This document shows positions 1 through 7,225 of a DNA stretch of 64,000 nt, one piece after another; positions within the stretch are counted from its first letter, which is position 1, and every line of letters starts with the position of its first letter. The notes beneath the pieces were generated by a model. That model was not told where the DNA came from. It saw nothing but the letters and a program-made list of their open reading frames with translations, and made no database searches. Location of the stretch: positions 806,001-870,000 of the forward strand of contig CAWKHX010000015.1 of NCBI GenBank assembly GCA_963849605.1, read 5' to 3'. Source of the stretch: DASPHG01 sp963849605 (GTDB lineage Bacteria; Actinomycetota; Thermoleophilia; Solirubrobacterales; Thermoleophilaceae). Both the position numbers and the translations under genes were made by a program.

Positions 1-642
1 GAGTCGAACGAGGCCGCCCTCGAGATGCTGATGGTCGGGATCGCGGCGGCCGGGTACGAGCCGGGCGAAGACGTCGCGATCGCGCTGGATCCCGCCACCA
101 GCGAGCTCGAGAAGAGCGGGTCGTACGTGCTCGAGCACGAGGGCCGCACGCTGTCCGCCGAGGAGATGGCGGCCTACTGGGCGGACATGGCCGCGCGCTA
201 TCCGATCGTGTCGATCGAGGACGGGATGGCAGAGGAGGACTGGGACGGGTGGAAGACCCTCACCGACCGGCTGGCCGCCACCGTGCAGCTGGTCGGTGAC
301 GACCTGTTCGTCACGAACACCGAGCGTCTGCGACAGGGCATCGAGCGCGGCGTCGCGAACTCGATCCTGGTGAAGGTCAACCAGATCGGCACCCTCACGG
401 AGACGCTCGACGCCATGAACACGGCCGAGGCGGCGGGCTACTCCGCGGTGATGTCGCACCGCTCGGGCGAGACGGAGGACGTCACGATCGCCGACCTCGC
501 CGTGGCCACGGGCTGCGGGCAGATCAAGACGGGCGCGCCGTCGCGCTCGGACCGGGTGGCGAAGTACAACCAGCTCCTCCGCATCGAGGAGGCGCTCGGC
601 GCGGACGCCACATACCCCGGGCGCTCCGTCTTCACTAGCTGA
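1..642 (+). CDS. eno: Enolase, C-terminal part (5' end outside window)
   Basis: Converts 2-phosphoglycerate to phosphoenolpyruvate in glycolysis; cytosolic dimer or octamer. The frame is open from base 1, so about the first half of the protein is missing. Diagnostic motifs visible: SIEDGMAEEDWDGW (metal-ligand Glu-Asp), GDDLFVTN (metal Asp), LVKVNQIGTLTET (catalytic Lys), MSHRSGETED (the family signature with active-site His) and IKTGAPSRSDR (second active-site Lys). The C-terminus ends at the usual family position. It is followed 36 bp later by ftsB, the arrangement common in Gram-positive bacteria, where the two are probably co-transcribed. Confidence 0.98.
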   Translation, partial: ESNEAALEMLMVGIAAAGYEPGEDVAIALDPATSELEKSGSYVLEHEGRTLSAEEMAAYWADMAARYPIVSIEDGMAEEDWDGWKTLTDRLAATVQLVGDDLFVTNTERLRQGIERGVANSILVKVNQIGTLTETLDAMNTAEAAGYSAVMSHRSGETEDVTIADLAVATGCGQIKTGAPSRSDRVAKYNQLLRIEEALGADATYPGRSVFTS

Positions 643-678
643 GCAGGAAAGGGCGCGCCGGCCGCGAAGCGGGTCGGG

Positions 679-981
679 ATGGCCGCCCGCAAACCTCCTC
701 CCTCGCGCATCCGCTGGGATCGGTTGGGGCGCTACGCGCTGCTCATGGTCCTGGGCGCCGTCCTCCTCTCCTACATCTCCCCGATCAGCCACTGGCTGCG
801 CCAGTCGGAGACGGCCAAGCACGAAGAGGCTCAGCTGGCCGAGCTTCAGGACGAGAACACCCAGCTGAAGGGCCGAATCGAGGACCTGAAACGGCCGCTC
901 GCGCTCGAGCGCGAGGCCCGCAAGCTCGGGATGATCAAGGAAGGCGAGCGGGCGTACGTGATCGAGAACCTCGGGCGCTAG
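679..981 (+). CDS. ftsB: FtsB/DivIC-type septum formation initiator
   Basis: Small bitopic division protein expected to pair with FtsL and FtsQ at the septum. Its 100 residues begin with a basic stretch, then one membrane helix (about 16-36, LLMVLGAVLLSYISPI), a periplasm-facing coiled coil rich in Glu, Leu and Gln (about 45-75) and the conserved tail with ALEREARKLGMIKEGERAYV. The ATG is preceded by a weak purine run. It lies directly downstream of enolase, the usual place for this family. The reading frame stays open after its TAG stop, see the next entry. Confidence 0.93.
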   Translation: MAARKPPPSRIRWDRLGRYALLMVLGAVLLSYISPISHWLRQSETAKHEEAQLAELQDENTQLKGRIEDLKRPLALEREARKLGMIKEGERAYVIENLGR

Positions 982-990
982 CCTGCCCGG

Positions 991-1287
991 ATCGCTTACC
1001 CGGTCGAGAACGCGCGGTTCCAGTGGGAGGAGGGCGAGCGGCGGCTCGCCGACGCCGACGACGGCACCTACCGGCGCGCGACCGACGACCTGGTCGAGGA
1101 GCTGCGCAAGCGGCTCGGGTCCAGGTTCACGCTCGAGGAGCTCGCAGACTTCTACGCGTCTTCGCCGGACTTGGGCTCCGACCCGTCCTGGCTCGTAGAC
1201 GCGGCGTTCGCCCGCTACGCGCGTGAGGCCGCCGACTACGCCGGCGGCCGACACCTGACCGACTCAGAGCGGGTCGAGCGGGCCTAG
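991..1287 (+). CDS. Conserved-looking acidic protein without canonical start codon
   Basis: An open frame runs from 982 to the TAG at 1285-1287 and reads like a genuine soluble protein (segments RFQWEEGERRLADAD, LEELADFYASSPDLGSD, ARYAREAADYAGGRHL). No ATG, GTG or TTG occurs before a TTG at 1171, which would leave only 38 codons. The most plausible initiator is ATC at 991, giving 98 residues; otherwise it could be made as a read-through extension of ftsB, whose TAG (979-981) is in the same frame, or a base may be missing in the sequence. The stop overlaps the stop of the convergent gene in a CTAG palindrome. Family not recognised. Confidence 0.6.
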   Translation: MAYPVENARFQWEEGERRLADADDGTYRRATDDLVEELRKRLGSRFTLEELADFYASSPDLGSDPSWLVDAAFARYAREAADYAGGRHLTDSERVERA

Positions 1288-1868
1288 GCCGCGAACTCGT
1301 CCGGGTCGAGCTCGTCCGAGCCCGAGTCGCCGTTGTCGCCGGGAGTGTCCTCGCCGGCGCGGCGAATCACGATCCGGTCAGGCTCGACCGAGACCGTCAC
1401 CGGGCGGTGGCCCGCCCAGTGCTCGGCGTAGACCGAGTCCTCCTGGATCGACGGGTCGAGCCATAGGCCGTAGCCCTCCTCGCCGTGGTCGAAGCTGCCC
1501 TCGAGCGCCTTGCGGCGCTTGCGGCCGCGGCCGCCGCGCCGTCCGCGCCGCCGCCGGGGACGCTCGCCGGCGGCTCCGTCCTCGGGCTTGTCCGCCTCGG
1601 CTTCCGACTCCGCCTCGTCCTCTTCCTCTTCCTCGGGCTCGGCGTCGAGCTCGGCGGCGATCAGCGCGTCGTCCTCGGCCCGCAGGTCCAGGTCGTCGCT
1701 GAAGGCGGCTTCCTCCTCGCCCTCCGGCGCGAGGCCGTGCTCGCGCTTGAAGGCGTCGATGTCGCGCACGGCAACCTGCAGCTGGTGGGCGATCCAAGCG
1801 TCGGTACGACCTTGCCGGACCCAAGTCCGGATCTGGTTCAGCTGCGGTTTTAGCGAGCGGCGAGCCAC
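1284..1868 (-). CDS. HTH-like N-terminus followed by acidic then Arg/Gly-rich low-complexity region
   Basis: 194 residues. Residues 1-45 (LNQIRTWVRQGRTDAWIAHQL, then an amphipathic segment) resemble a resolvase-type helix-turn-helix. Residues about 50-95 are almost continuous Asp/Glu; residues about 100-120 are Arg/Gly-rich (RRRRGRRGGRGRKRRK); the C-terminus is again ordered (WLDPSIQEDSVYAEHWAGH). The charge pattern suggests nucleic-acid binding with self-shielding, but this is inference. It is convergent with the preceding gene and divergent from csrA, with about 110 bp between starts. I know no function for this architecture. Confidence 0.75.
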   Translation of the reverse strand: MARRSLKPQLNQIRTWVRQGRTDAWIAHQLQVAVRDIDAFKREHGLAPEGEEEAAFSDDLDLRAEDDALIAAELDAEPEEEEEDEAESEAEADKPEDGAAGERPRRRRGRRGGRGRKRRKALEGSFDHGEEGYGLWLDPSIQEDSVYAEHWAGHRPVTVSVEPDRIVIRRAGEDTPGDNGDSGSDELDPDEFAA

Positions 1869-1976
1869 GCGGCGCGAAACACTAGCAACGCCCCTGCTTC
1901 GTCCCTACTTGATCAATTACGCCAACCCTGCTTGACTGCGCAGACCGGCGAGAGCACGGAGGCGACAGGGGCGGAG

Positions 1977-2201
1977 ATGCTGGTACTCACTAGAAAGTCG
2001 AACCAGAGCATCATGATCGGGGACGAGATCGAGGTCTCGGTCCTCGCGATCATGGGTGAGAAGGTTCGGATCGGCATCCAGGCGCCGCGCACCATCCCGG
2101 TATTCCGCAAAGAGGTCTACCTCGAGATCCAGCAGGAGCGCGGAGGGGACCCTCAGGCGAAACAGGCGGTTGATACCGCCCTCGACAAGCTGAAGAGTTA
2201 A
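1977..2201 (+). CDS. csrA: CsrA/RsmA carbon storage regulator
   Basis: RNA-binding translational regulator, expected homodimer that binds GGA motifs in mRNA leaders. 74 residues starting MLVLTRK, the invariant N-terminus, with QSIMIGDEIEVSVL and VRIGIQAP typical of the beta-strands; the RNA-contacting Arg of LTRK and the later Arg are present. The frame is open further upstream to a TTG at 1932, but the family N-terminus fixes the ATG at 1977, with GGAGG at 1959-1963 upstream. In most bacteria with flagella csrA sits beside fliW and hag; neither is seen here. Confidence 0.95.
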   Translation: MLVLTRKSNQSIMIGDEIEVSVLAIMGEKVRIGIQAPRTIPVFRKEVYLEIQQERGGDPQAKQAVDTALDKLKS

Positions 2202-2239
2202 AGCACCCCTCAGCATCCTGCTTCGGGTCTGTTGGGGAG

Positions 2240-2259
2240 GGAGGCCTCCGGCCTCCTTT
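2240..2259 (+). terminator. Rho-independent terminator after csrA
   Basis: Seven-base-pair perfect stem GGAGGCC/GGCCTCC (2240-2246 with 2250-2256), three-base loop, followed by a short TTT. It lies 38 bases after the csrA stop. The T-tract is short, as is common in high-GC actinobacteria. Confidence 0.7.
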
Positions 2260-2282
2260 GACCGCTCGGCTGCGCCTCGCTC

Positions 2283-2522
2283 TTAGCCCGCTACTCGGGC
2301 GAGCGTCTCGAACATCACGACCGTCACGACGACGGCCGTGAGGATGATCACCAGCACGAGCGTGAGGAAGCGCAGAGTGCCGTGCTTCTGCACCCGCACC
2401 GCGCGGCGGACGCGCGCCCGCTGGGCGACGTCGACCTTGACCTCCTCGCGGTGCAGCCGGTCCTCGACCGCCTGCTCATGGAAGGCGGCCTCGAACTGCG
2501 CGAGTGACTGACGCATCTTCAT
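2283..2522 (-). CDS. Small membrane-anchored protein
   Basis: 79 residues with a charged N-terminal half (MKMRQSLAQFEAAFHEQAVE) and a C-terminal membrane helix (RFLTLVLVIILTAVVVTVVM). An upstream in-frame ATG at 2543 exists, but GGAG lies ten bases before the ATG at 2522, which I chose. Tail-anchored topology is likely, with the N-terminus in the cytosol. No family recognised. Its leader contains a copy of a dispersed hairpin repeat (see 2528). Confidence 0.65.
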   Translation of the reverse strand: MKMRQSLAQFEAAFHEQAVEDRLHREEVKVDVAQRARVRRAVRVQKHGTLRFLTLVLVIILTAVVVTVVMFETLARVAG

Positions 2523-2527
2523 GTTGT

Positions 2528-2588
2528 TAGCTCCGCGGGGCATCCGGCCCCGCGCCTGATGGCATAGCTCGCATCCGGCTCACGTAAA
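2528..2588. repeat. Dispersed intergenic hairpin repeat, copy A
   Basis: About 61 bases that match 8138-8198 at roughly 85% identity in the same orientation. Both contain a strong hairpin (here GCGGGGC/GCCCCGC around a CGGAT loop on the minus strand), CCTGAT, and AGCTCGCATCC followed by GCTC. This copy sits in the leader of the small membrane protein. It resembles a REP-type element; the total copy number in the genome cannot be seen here. Confidence 0.6.
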
Positions 2589-2601
2589 CCAGCCTACCGC
2601 G

Positions 2602-3540
2602 CTAGCGCGCGGCTGCGAGCTGTTCCGCGTCCTCGTAGACGCGAACGAAACGCAGGTAGTTCTCGGCGATCTGGCCGGCGGCGGTGTCGCGGTCGAGCGA
2701 CCCGTCGATGAAGCCCTTGAGCGCGTCGCCCCAGATCGACCGGCCGATCGCGAACCCGACGAAACCCTCGACGGGCGCGGCCTGCGTCAGCCAGTGGTCG
2801 ACCTTGTCGTCGTTCGCACCGCGGCCGAGGAGGACGCAGACGACGCCCTCGCGACCCTCGCCCGAGCGGGTCTGCTTCGCCAGCGTCTCCGCGTCGGAGC
2901 GTTCGTCGACGCCCTCGATCTTCCAGACGTCCACCTCGATCCCGGCGTTCTGGATCTCCTCGATCGTGCGCCGCATGAGCTCGGGCCGCAGCTCGGCGTC
3001 GTAGCGGTCGGTGTCGCCGCCGACCTGCTCGAGCTGGGCCTCCTCGGCCGGCACGAGCAGTTCGAAGAGGAACTTGCGGTCGTTCGCGTGGAGCCAGTCG
3101 GACAGGGTCTTGAGCCGGCCGATCTGGCGCTCGTTCATCTCACTGTCGCCGTCGGGGTTGTAGCGGACGAGCACCTTGGCGAAGTCGGGGTCGAACTTCT
3201 CGATGTGCTCGCCGAAGCCGTCGTCGCCGTACTGGAAGTCGAACTCGTTCTGACCCGACTTCTCGACCGGCATCGCGAGCTTGACGCCACGCTCCTTCGC
3301 GGCCTGCGGGATCCCGCTCGGCTCGCCGAACTGCTCGTCCACGAGCGCCCCGGTGACGCTCGGCTCGGCGCCCTTCTCCAGCGCCTTCTCGACTCCCTCG
3401 TAGATGACCCGCTTGGCGTCGGCTATCCGCTCCGTGTCCTCCGGCGAGGGTTCGCCCTCGAGCCCGAACCACTTCTTCTGGAACGAGCCCCGATGGTCAA
3501 AAGCGAGGATGTAGAGCTTGCCGTCGTAGCCGAGTGCCAC
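2602..3540 (-). CDS. DUF2090 / 2-deoxy-5-keto-D-gluconate 6-phosphate aldolase-like (IolC C-terminal family)
   Basis: 312 residues matching the aldolase domain that in IolC fusion proteins cleaves the inositol-catabolism intermediate to DHAP and malonate semialdehyde. Signatures: LYILAFDHRGSFQKKWFG at the start, KFLFELLVPAEEAQLEQVGG, GIEVDVWKIEGV (Lys of the aldolase barrel), VCVLLGRGANDDKV and GFVGFAIGRSIW. The frame is open far upstream antisense to ybdK, but GTG at 3540 has AAGGAGA seven bases before it and the family N-terminus follows at once. No other inositol genes are nearby, so the substrate is uncertain. Confidence 0.83.
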   Translation of the reverse strand: MALGYDGKLYILAFDHRGSFQKKWFGLEGEPSPEDTERIADAKRVIYEGVEKALEKGAEPSVTGALVDEQFGEPSGIPQAAKERGVKLAMPVEKSGQNEFDFQYGDDGFGEHIEKFDPDFAKVLVRYNPDGDSEMNERQIGRLKTLSDWLHANDRKFLFELLVPAEEAQLEQVGGDTDRYDAELRPELMRRTIEEIQNAGIEVDVWKIEGVDERSDAETLAKQTRSGEGREGVVCVLLGRGANDDKVDHWLTQAAPVEGFVGFAIGRSIWGDALKGFIDGSLDRDTAAGQIAENYLRFVRVYEDAEQLAAAR

Positions 3541-3588
3541 TGAGAAATCTCCTTCGTCGATATCGCCCGCGCAGTCTACGATGCGCGC

Positions 3589-4698
3589 GTGGAGCACCGA
3601 TTCACGGGCCCCGCGTACACCATCGGCATCGAGGAGGAGCTGATGATCGTGGACGCGGAGACGCTCGAGCTCTCGAATTCCATCGAGTCGCTCCTCGCGG
3701 CACTGGGCGAGACGAGCGCCGTCAAGCCGGAGCTGATGGAGTCGGTCTGCGAGATCGCGACCGAGCCCTGCCGCAACACGCGCGAGGCCGGCATCCAGCT
3801 GCGCGAGCTGCGCAAGCGGGTCCAGACGACCGCCGAGGGCCTCGGCCTCGCGATCGGCTCGGCGGGCACCCATCCCTTCGCGAAGTGGGAGGACCAGCGC
3901 ATCGTCGCCCGTCCGCGCTACCGCGACCTGATCGCCGGGCTGCAGTTCGTCGCCCGGCAGGAGCTCATCTTCGGCGTGCACGTGCACGTCGGGGTTGACG
4001 ACCCGGACAAGGCGGTCTACGTCGCGAACGGCATGCGCGTCCACCTGGCCGTGCTGCTCGCGCTGTCCGCGAACTCGCCCTTCTGGCGCGGCGACGAGAC
4101 GCGCCTGCTGTCGACGCGCACGCCGATCTTCCGCGCGTTCCCGCGCGTTGGGATTCCGCCGCGCTACGAGGATTGGACCGACTACCAGCGGCGGATCGAG
4201 TTCATGGTCGAGTCGCGCACGATCGAGGACTACACCTACCTCTGGTACGACGTGCGGCCGCACCCGAACTTCGGCACGGTCGAGATCCGCGTCATGGACG
4301 CCCAGACGCGCGTCGAGCACACGCTCGGGCTGGCGGCGCTGGTCCAGGCGATGGTCAAGGAGCTGAGTGAGAAGTTCGACCAGGGGTACGAGCTCGCCCG
4401 CTATCCGTACGAGATGCTGGACGAGAACAAGTTCCTGGCCGCGCGGCACGGGCTCGAGGGGACGCTGGTCGACCTACCCGACACGAATCGCGTGCCCACG
4501 GCCGACCTGGTCCGGCGGGTGGTGGACCGCCTGCGACCTCACTCGGAGGAGCTCGGATCGGTGGAGGACCTGGAGTGCGTCGAGGATCTGCTCGAGCGGG
4601 GGAACGGCGCTGCGCGGCAGATCGTCGTGTTCGAGGCCAACCACGATCTGCGCGAGGTGATGCGCGAGATCGTGGAGAAGACGAGCCAGCCCGACTGA
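3589..4698 (+). CDS. YbdK-type carboxylate-amine ligase (glutamate-cysteine ligase 2 family)
   Basis: ATP-grasp-like GCS2 enzyme; members ligate a carboxylate (often glutamate) to an amine, and some show weak gamma-glutamylcysteine synthetase activity. 369 residues, normal family length. Motifs: TIGIEEELMIVDAETLEL at the N-terminus (metal-binding Glu pair), LIFGVHVHVGVDD, FWRGDETRLLSTR, LWYDVRPHPNFGTVEIRVMD. GTG start at 3589, only 48 bp from the divergent aldolase start, so the two share a short promoter region. Specific substrate not deducible. Confidence 0.9.
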   Translation: MEHRFTGPAYTIGIEEELMIVDAETLELSNSIESLLAALGETSAVKPELMESVCEIATEPCRNTREAGIQLRELRKRVQTTAEGLGLAIGSAGTHPFAKWEDQRIVARPRYRDLIAGLQFVARQELIFGVHVHVGVDDPDKAVYVANGMRVHLAVLLALSANSPFWRGDETRLLSTRTPIFRAFPRVGIPPRYEDWTDYQRRIEFMVESRTIEDYTYLWYDVRPHPNFGTVEIRVMDAQTRVEHTLGLAALVQAMVKELSEKFDQGYELARYPYEMLDENKFLAARHGLEGTLVDLPDTNRVPTADLVRRVVDRLRPHSEELGSVEDLECVEDLLERGNGAARQIVVFEANHDLREVMREIVEKTSQPD

Positions 4699-4741
4699 GT
4701 CACTCGCCCCGGCCGGAGGGCTTCCGTATCCTCGGGTCGGG

Positions 4742-5491
4742 ATGAGCGAGCCGGACCTCTTCGTCGTCTGTAAGAACTGTTCCGCCGAGGTCAGCCCGTA
4801 CGTGACCGAGTGCCCCTACTGCGGGCAACGGGTGCGGAAGCGGGCCCCCAAGATCGGCCCCGACGGCGCGCCCCAGACGGGGCGCCTGCGGCGGCGGGCT
4901 CCGAAGCTGCCGAAGCTGCGGCCGGACGAGATCCCGGGGATCGCGCCCGAGACGACGCCGCACGGGACGCGCCTCCTGATCGCGATCTCGCTGCTGGCCA
5001 TGATCGTGTCCGCCAGCAACGACGTCACCTATTACGACCTCGGCGCGCTGATCTTCCCGATCGACGGCGACTCGTGGCGCCTGGCTGCGACCCCGTTCCT
5101 GCACGACAACCTCGGGTATGCGTTCATCGCGCTCACCGCGACGGGCATCTTCGGCACGCTGCTGGAGCGCCGCTTCGGGCACGTCGTGCCCGTGGTGATC
5201 TTCGTCGCGGCCGGTGCGGCGGGCGCCGCGCTCAGCAACGCGCTCGACGTCCTGCCCGCCGTCGGCGCCAACGGTGCCGCGCTCGGCCTGCTGTGCGCGT
5301 GGCTCGTCGACGACCGCGCCGCCGCGCGCCGCGGTGACGACCGCGAGAACGACCTCATTGGCGTGTACGTCATCGCCGGGCTGCTGCTCGCGCTCTCGCT
5401 GGCCACCGAGGACGCCAGCATCGTGGCCGCGCTCGGCGGCGCCGCGGTCGGCGGCCTGGCCGGCTTGGCCCTGACGACCGTCAAGCGCTGA
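4742..5491 (+). CDS. Zinc-ribbon rhomboid-family membrane protein, apparently catalytically inactive
   Basis: 249 residues. An N-terminal zinc ribbon (C10, C13, C24, C27) is followed by a basic linker and a rhomboid-like membrane domain (about 76-245) with the family's hydrophobic TATGIFGTLLERRFG element. The expected catalytic GxSG is GANGAALGL, with Asn177 in place of Ser, and the catalytic His before the last Gly-Gly motif is replaced by Ala (about residue 230, VAALGGAAVGGLAG). It is therefore predicted to be a pseudoprotease, perhaps a membrane-protein chaperone as for iRhoms; that role is inference. Confidence 0.8.
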   Translation: MSEPDLFVVCKNCSAEVSPYVTECPYCGQRVRKRAPKIGPDGAPQTGRLRRRAPKLPKLRPDEIPGIAPETTPHGTRLLIAISLLAMIVSASNDVTYYDLGALIFPIDGDSWRLAATPFLHDNLGYAFIALTATGIFGTLLERRFGHVVPVVIFVAAGAAGAALSNALDVLPAVGANGAALGLLCAWLVDDRAAARRGDDRENDLIGVYVIAGLLLALSLATEDASIVAALGGAAVGGLAGLALTTVKR

Positions 5492-5498
5492 CGCGTTC

Positions 5499-5825
5499 GT
5501 GTCGGAACGCCGGTTCACGGACGAGGAGCTCGACGCCGCGCTGAAGGCGCTCACCGAGCCCGAGCGCTTCCGCGAGGCCGAGGCGCGGGTCGCTCGGATC
5601 GCGCCACAGCTCCAGCACGTGCTGCACCAGGCGCTCGACGTCGACGGCTACTTCAGCCAGCTGCGCGAGAACGAGGTCGCCGGCGCGGTGGGGCAGGAGG
5701 ATTTGGCGGAGCGCACGCGCGCGGTGCGGACGCTGCTGGCCGAGGAGACCCGGCTGGGCATGTTGATCGGCGTGGCCGTAGGGTGGGAGCTCGCGCGTGA
5801 ACTCGAGATGAATGAGGAGGAATAG
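5499..5825 (+). CDS. Small acidic helical protein
   Basis: 108 residues, GTG start 7 bp after the rhomboid homologue and ending directly before the UPF0173 hydrolase, so it is part of a tight operon. Predicted all-helical (LDAALKALTEPERFREAEAR, QHVLHQALDVDGYF), acidic, no signal peptide or membrane helix. No family recognised. Confidence 0.75.
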   Translation: MSERRFTDEELDAALKALTEPERFREAEARVARIAPQLQHVLHQALDVDGYFSQLRENEVAGAVGQEDLAERTRAVRTLLAEETRLGMLIGVAVGWELARELEMNEEE

Positions 5826-6503
5826 ATGGACATCCGTTTCCTGGGACATGCCTGCTTCGAGCTGACCGAGGGCGACACGCGCGTCCTCGTCGATCCGTTC
5901 CTCACCGGAAACCCGAAGGCCGCCGTCGCGGCCGGCGACGTCGACCCCACGCACATCTTCCTGACGCACGGGCACGCCGATCACATCGGCGACACGGTCG
6001 ACATCGCGAAGCGCACAGGCGCGCAGACCGTGGCGATCGTCGAGCTGGCGGGCGAGCTGGGCGAGTCCGGTGTAGAGAACGTCGCGGACCCGAACATCGG
6101 CGGGACGATCGAGTTCGACGGCGGCTGGGTGCGCCTGACGCCGGCGTGGCACACCGCGGTGTCGCCGAACGGCACGCCGCACACGCCTGCGGGGCTCGTC
6201 ATCAACCTGGGCGGCAAGACCGTCTACCACCTCGGCGACACGGGGCTCTTCTCGGACCTCGCCCTACCGGGCAAGCGCGACCAGATCGACGTCGCGCTCA
6301 TGTGCATCGGCGGCCACTACACGATGGATCGCCACGACGCCGTGACCGCCGCGGATCTCGTGGGGGCGGGAACCGTGATCCCGTGCCACTACGACACCTT
6401 TCCGCCGATCGAGACCGACGCCGAGGCGTTCAAGTCCGACGTCGAGTCGAAGACGTCGTCGAAGGTCGCGGTCCTGCAACCCGGCGAGACGTTCTCCGCT
6501 TAG
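5826..6503 (+). CDS. UPF0173 metal-dependent hydrolase (metallo-beta-lactamase fold)
   Basis: 225 residues starting MDIRFLGHACFELTEGDTRV, the hallmark of UPF0173. The metal motif THGHADHIGD gives the HxHxDH ligands, with further His and Asp ligands in AWHTAVS, LGDTGLFSD and VIPCHYDTF. Cytosolic; substrate unknown for the family. GAGGAG lies just before the ATG inside the preceding gene, so translation is coupled. It shares its stop region (TTAG) with the convergent small gene. Confidence 0.92.
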   Translation: MDIRFLGHACFELTEGDTRVLVDPFLTGNPKAAVAAGDVDPTHIFLTHGHADHIGDTVDIAKRTGAQTVAIVELAGELGESGVENVADPNIGGTIEFDGGWVRLTPAWHTAVSPNGTPHTPAGLVINLGGKTVYHLGDTGLFSDLALPGKRDQIDVALMCIGGHYTMDRHDAVTAADLVGAGTVIPCHYDTFPPIETDAEAFKSDVESKTSSKVAVLQPGETFSA

Positions 6504-6691
6504 GGCTGCGTGTCGCGCCCGAGCTGGAACCACAGCGACCGGTCCTTCCAGTCGTGCAGAATCAACGCGGCGCCCGTCGCGAGCAGCAGCACGCCGGTCA
6601 GCCCGTGGTGCACGCGCTGCCCTGCGACCCACAGACGACGCCGGCGGGCGTCATAGCGAAGAAGGGATGTAGATGAGAAGGGTGGGAACAT
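6500..6691 (-). CDS. Small membrane protein
   Basis: 63 residues with a basic N-terminal segment (YDARRRRLWVAGQRVHHG) and one membrane helix (LTGVLLLATGAALILHD). Both ends overlap neighbours: the stop overlaps the UPF0173 stop and the start overlaps the divergent lipoprotein start by 19 bp. It reads like a real small protein, but no family is recognised and the start is uncertain. Confidence 0.5.
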   Translation of the reverse strand: MFPPFSSTSLLRYDARRRRLWVAGQRVHHGLTGVLLLATGAALILHDWKDRSLWFQLGRDTQP

Positions 6692-7215
6692 CTCGCATCA
6701 CTCTGTGCGTATCGGCACGAGCGCTGTTGGCATTACTTTTGGTTGGCGCTCTTGGACTCGCGATTACGGGGTGCGGAAGCGACGACGAGGACAGCGACCA
6801 GCCCGCGGAGACGGCGACGCCGACGACGGCTCCGCCCGTGACCACGCCACCGGCCGAGACGACCACGCCCGGCAAGAAGGGGGACCCGAACGAGGAGCCG
6901 CGCACCGTGCCGCCCGAGGAGCAGCAGGGCGACGAGGAGCCGATCCGGTCGGAGGCCGTCGTCACCGGGAAGGGCGGACGCCTCACGCCGCGTGAGATCA
7001 GAGTGCCGGCGTTCATCGCGATACGCGTCATCCTGAGGGCCGCCGACGGCGGGTCCTACACCCTCAAGATCGGCGGCGAGCAGCTCTCGATCGGCGGCGG
7101 CGGGACCGGCCTGGACGAGCTCGAGCTTGACGGCCTCACGCCGAACCAGTCGTACAAGGGCACGAGCCCTCAGGGCAACGTCCGGGTCGTGGCCTCCGCG
7201 GAGCCGGGCCCTTAG
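6673..7215 (+). CDS. Lipoprotein with Thr/Pro-rich linker and cupredoxin-like C-terminus
   Basis: 180 residues. A signal peptide (ALLALLLVGALGLAITGC) ends in a lipobox with Cys34, followed by Asp-rich and Thr/Pro-rich unstructured sequence (about 36-90). The C-terminal 80 residues (LTPREIRVPAFIAIRVILRA, GGSYTLKIGG) resemble a small beta-sandwich of the cupredoxin-like kind, but no copper ligands are obvious. Predicted to be anchored on the outer face of the membrane. Function unknown. The R2lox gene follows after 10 bp. Confidence 0.75.
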   Translation: MRRVGTSRITLCVSARALLALLLVGALGLAITGCGSDDEDSDQPAETATPTTAPPVTTPPAETTTPGKKGDPNEEPRTVPPEEQQGDEEPIRSEAVVTGKGGRLTPREIRVPAFIAIRVILRAADGGSYTLKIGGEQLSIGGGGTGLDELELDGLTPNQSYKGTSPQGNVRVVASAEPGP

Positions 7216-7225
7216 ACTCGCTGTC

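Noticed and set aside
2602..4449. A 615-codon version of the DUF2090 aldolase extending antisense to ybdK
   Set aside because: The upstream 300 codons are a shadow frame of ybdK; the ribosome-binding site and family N-terminus place the start at 3540.
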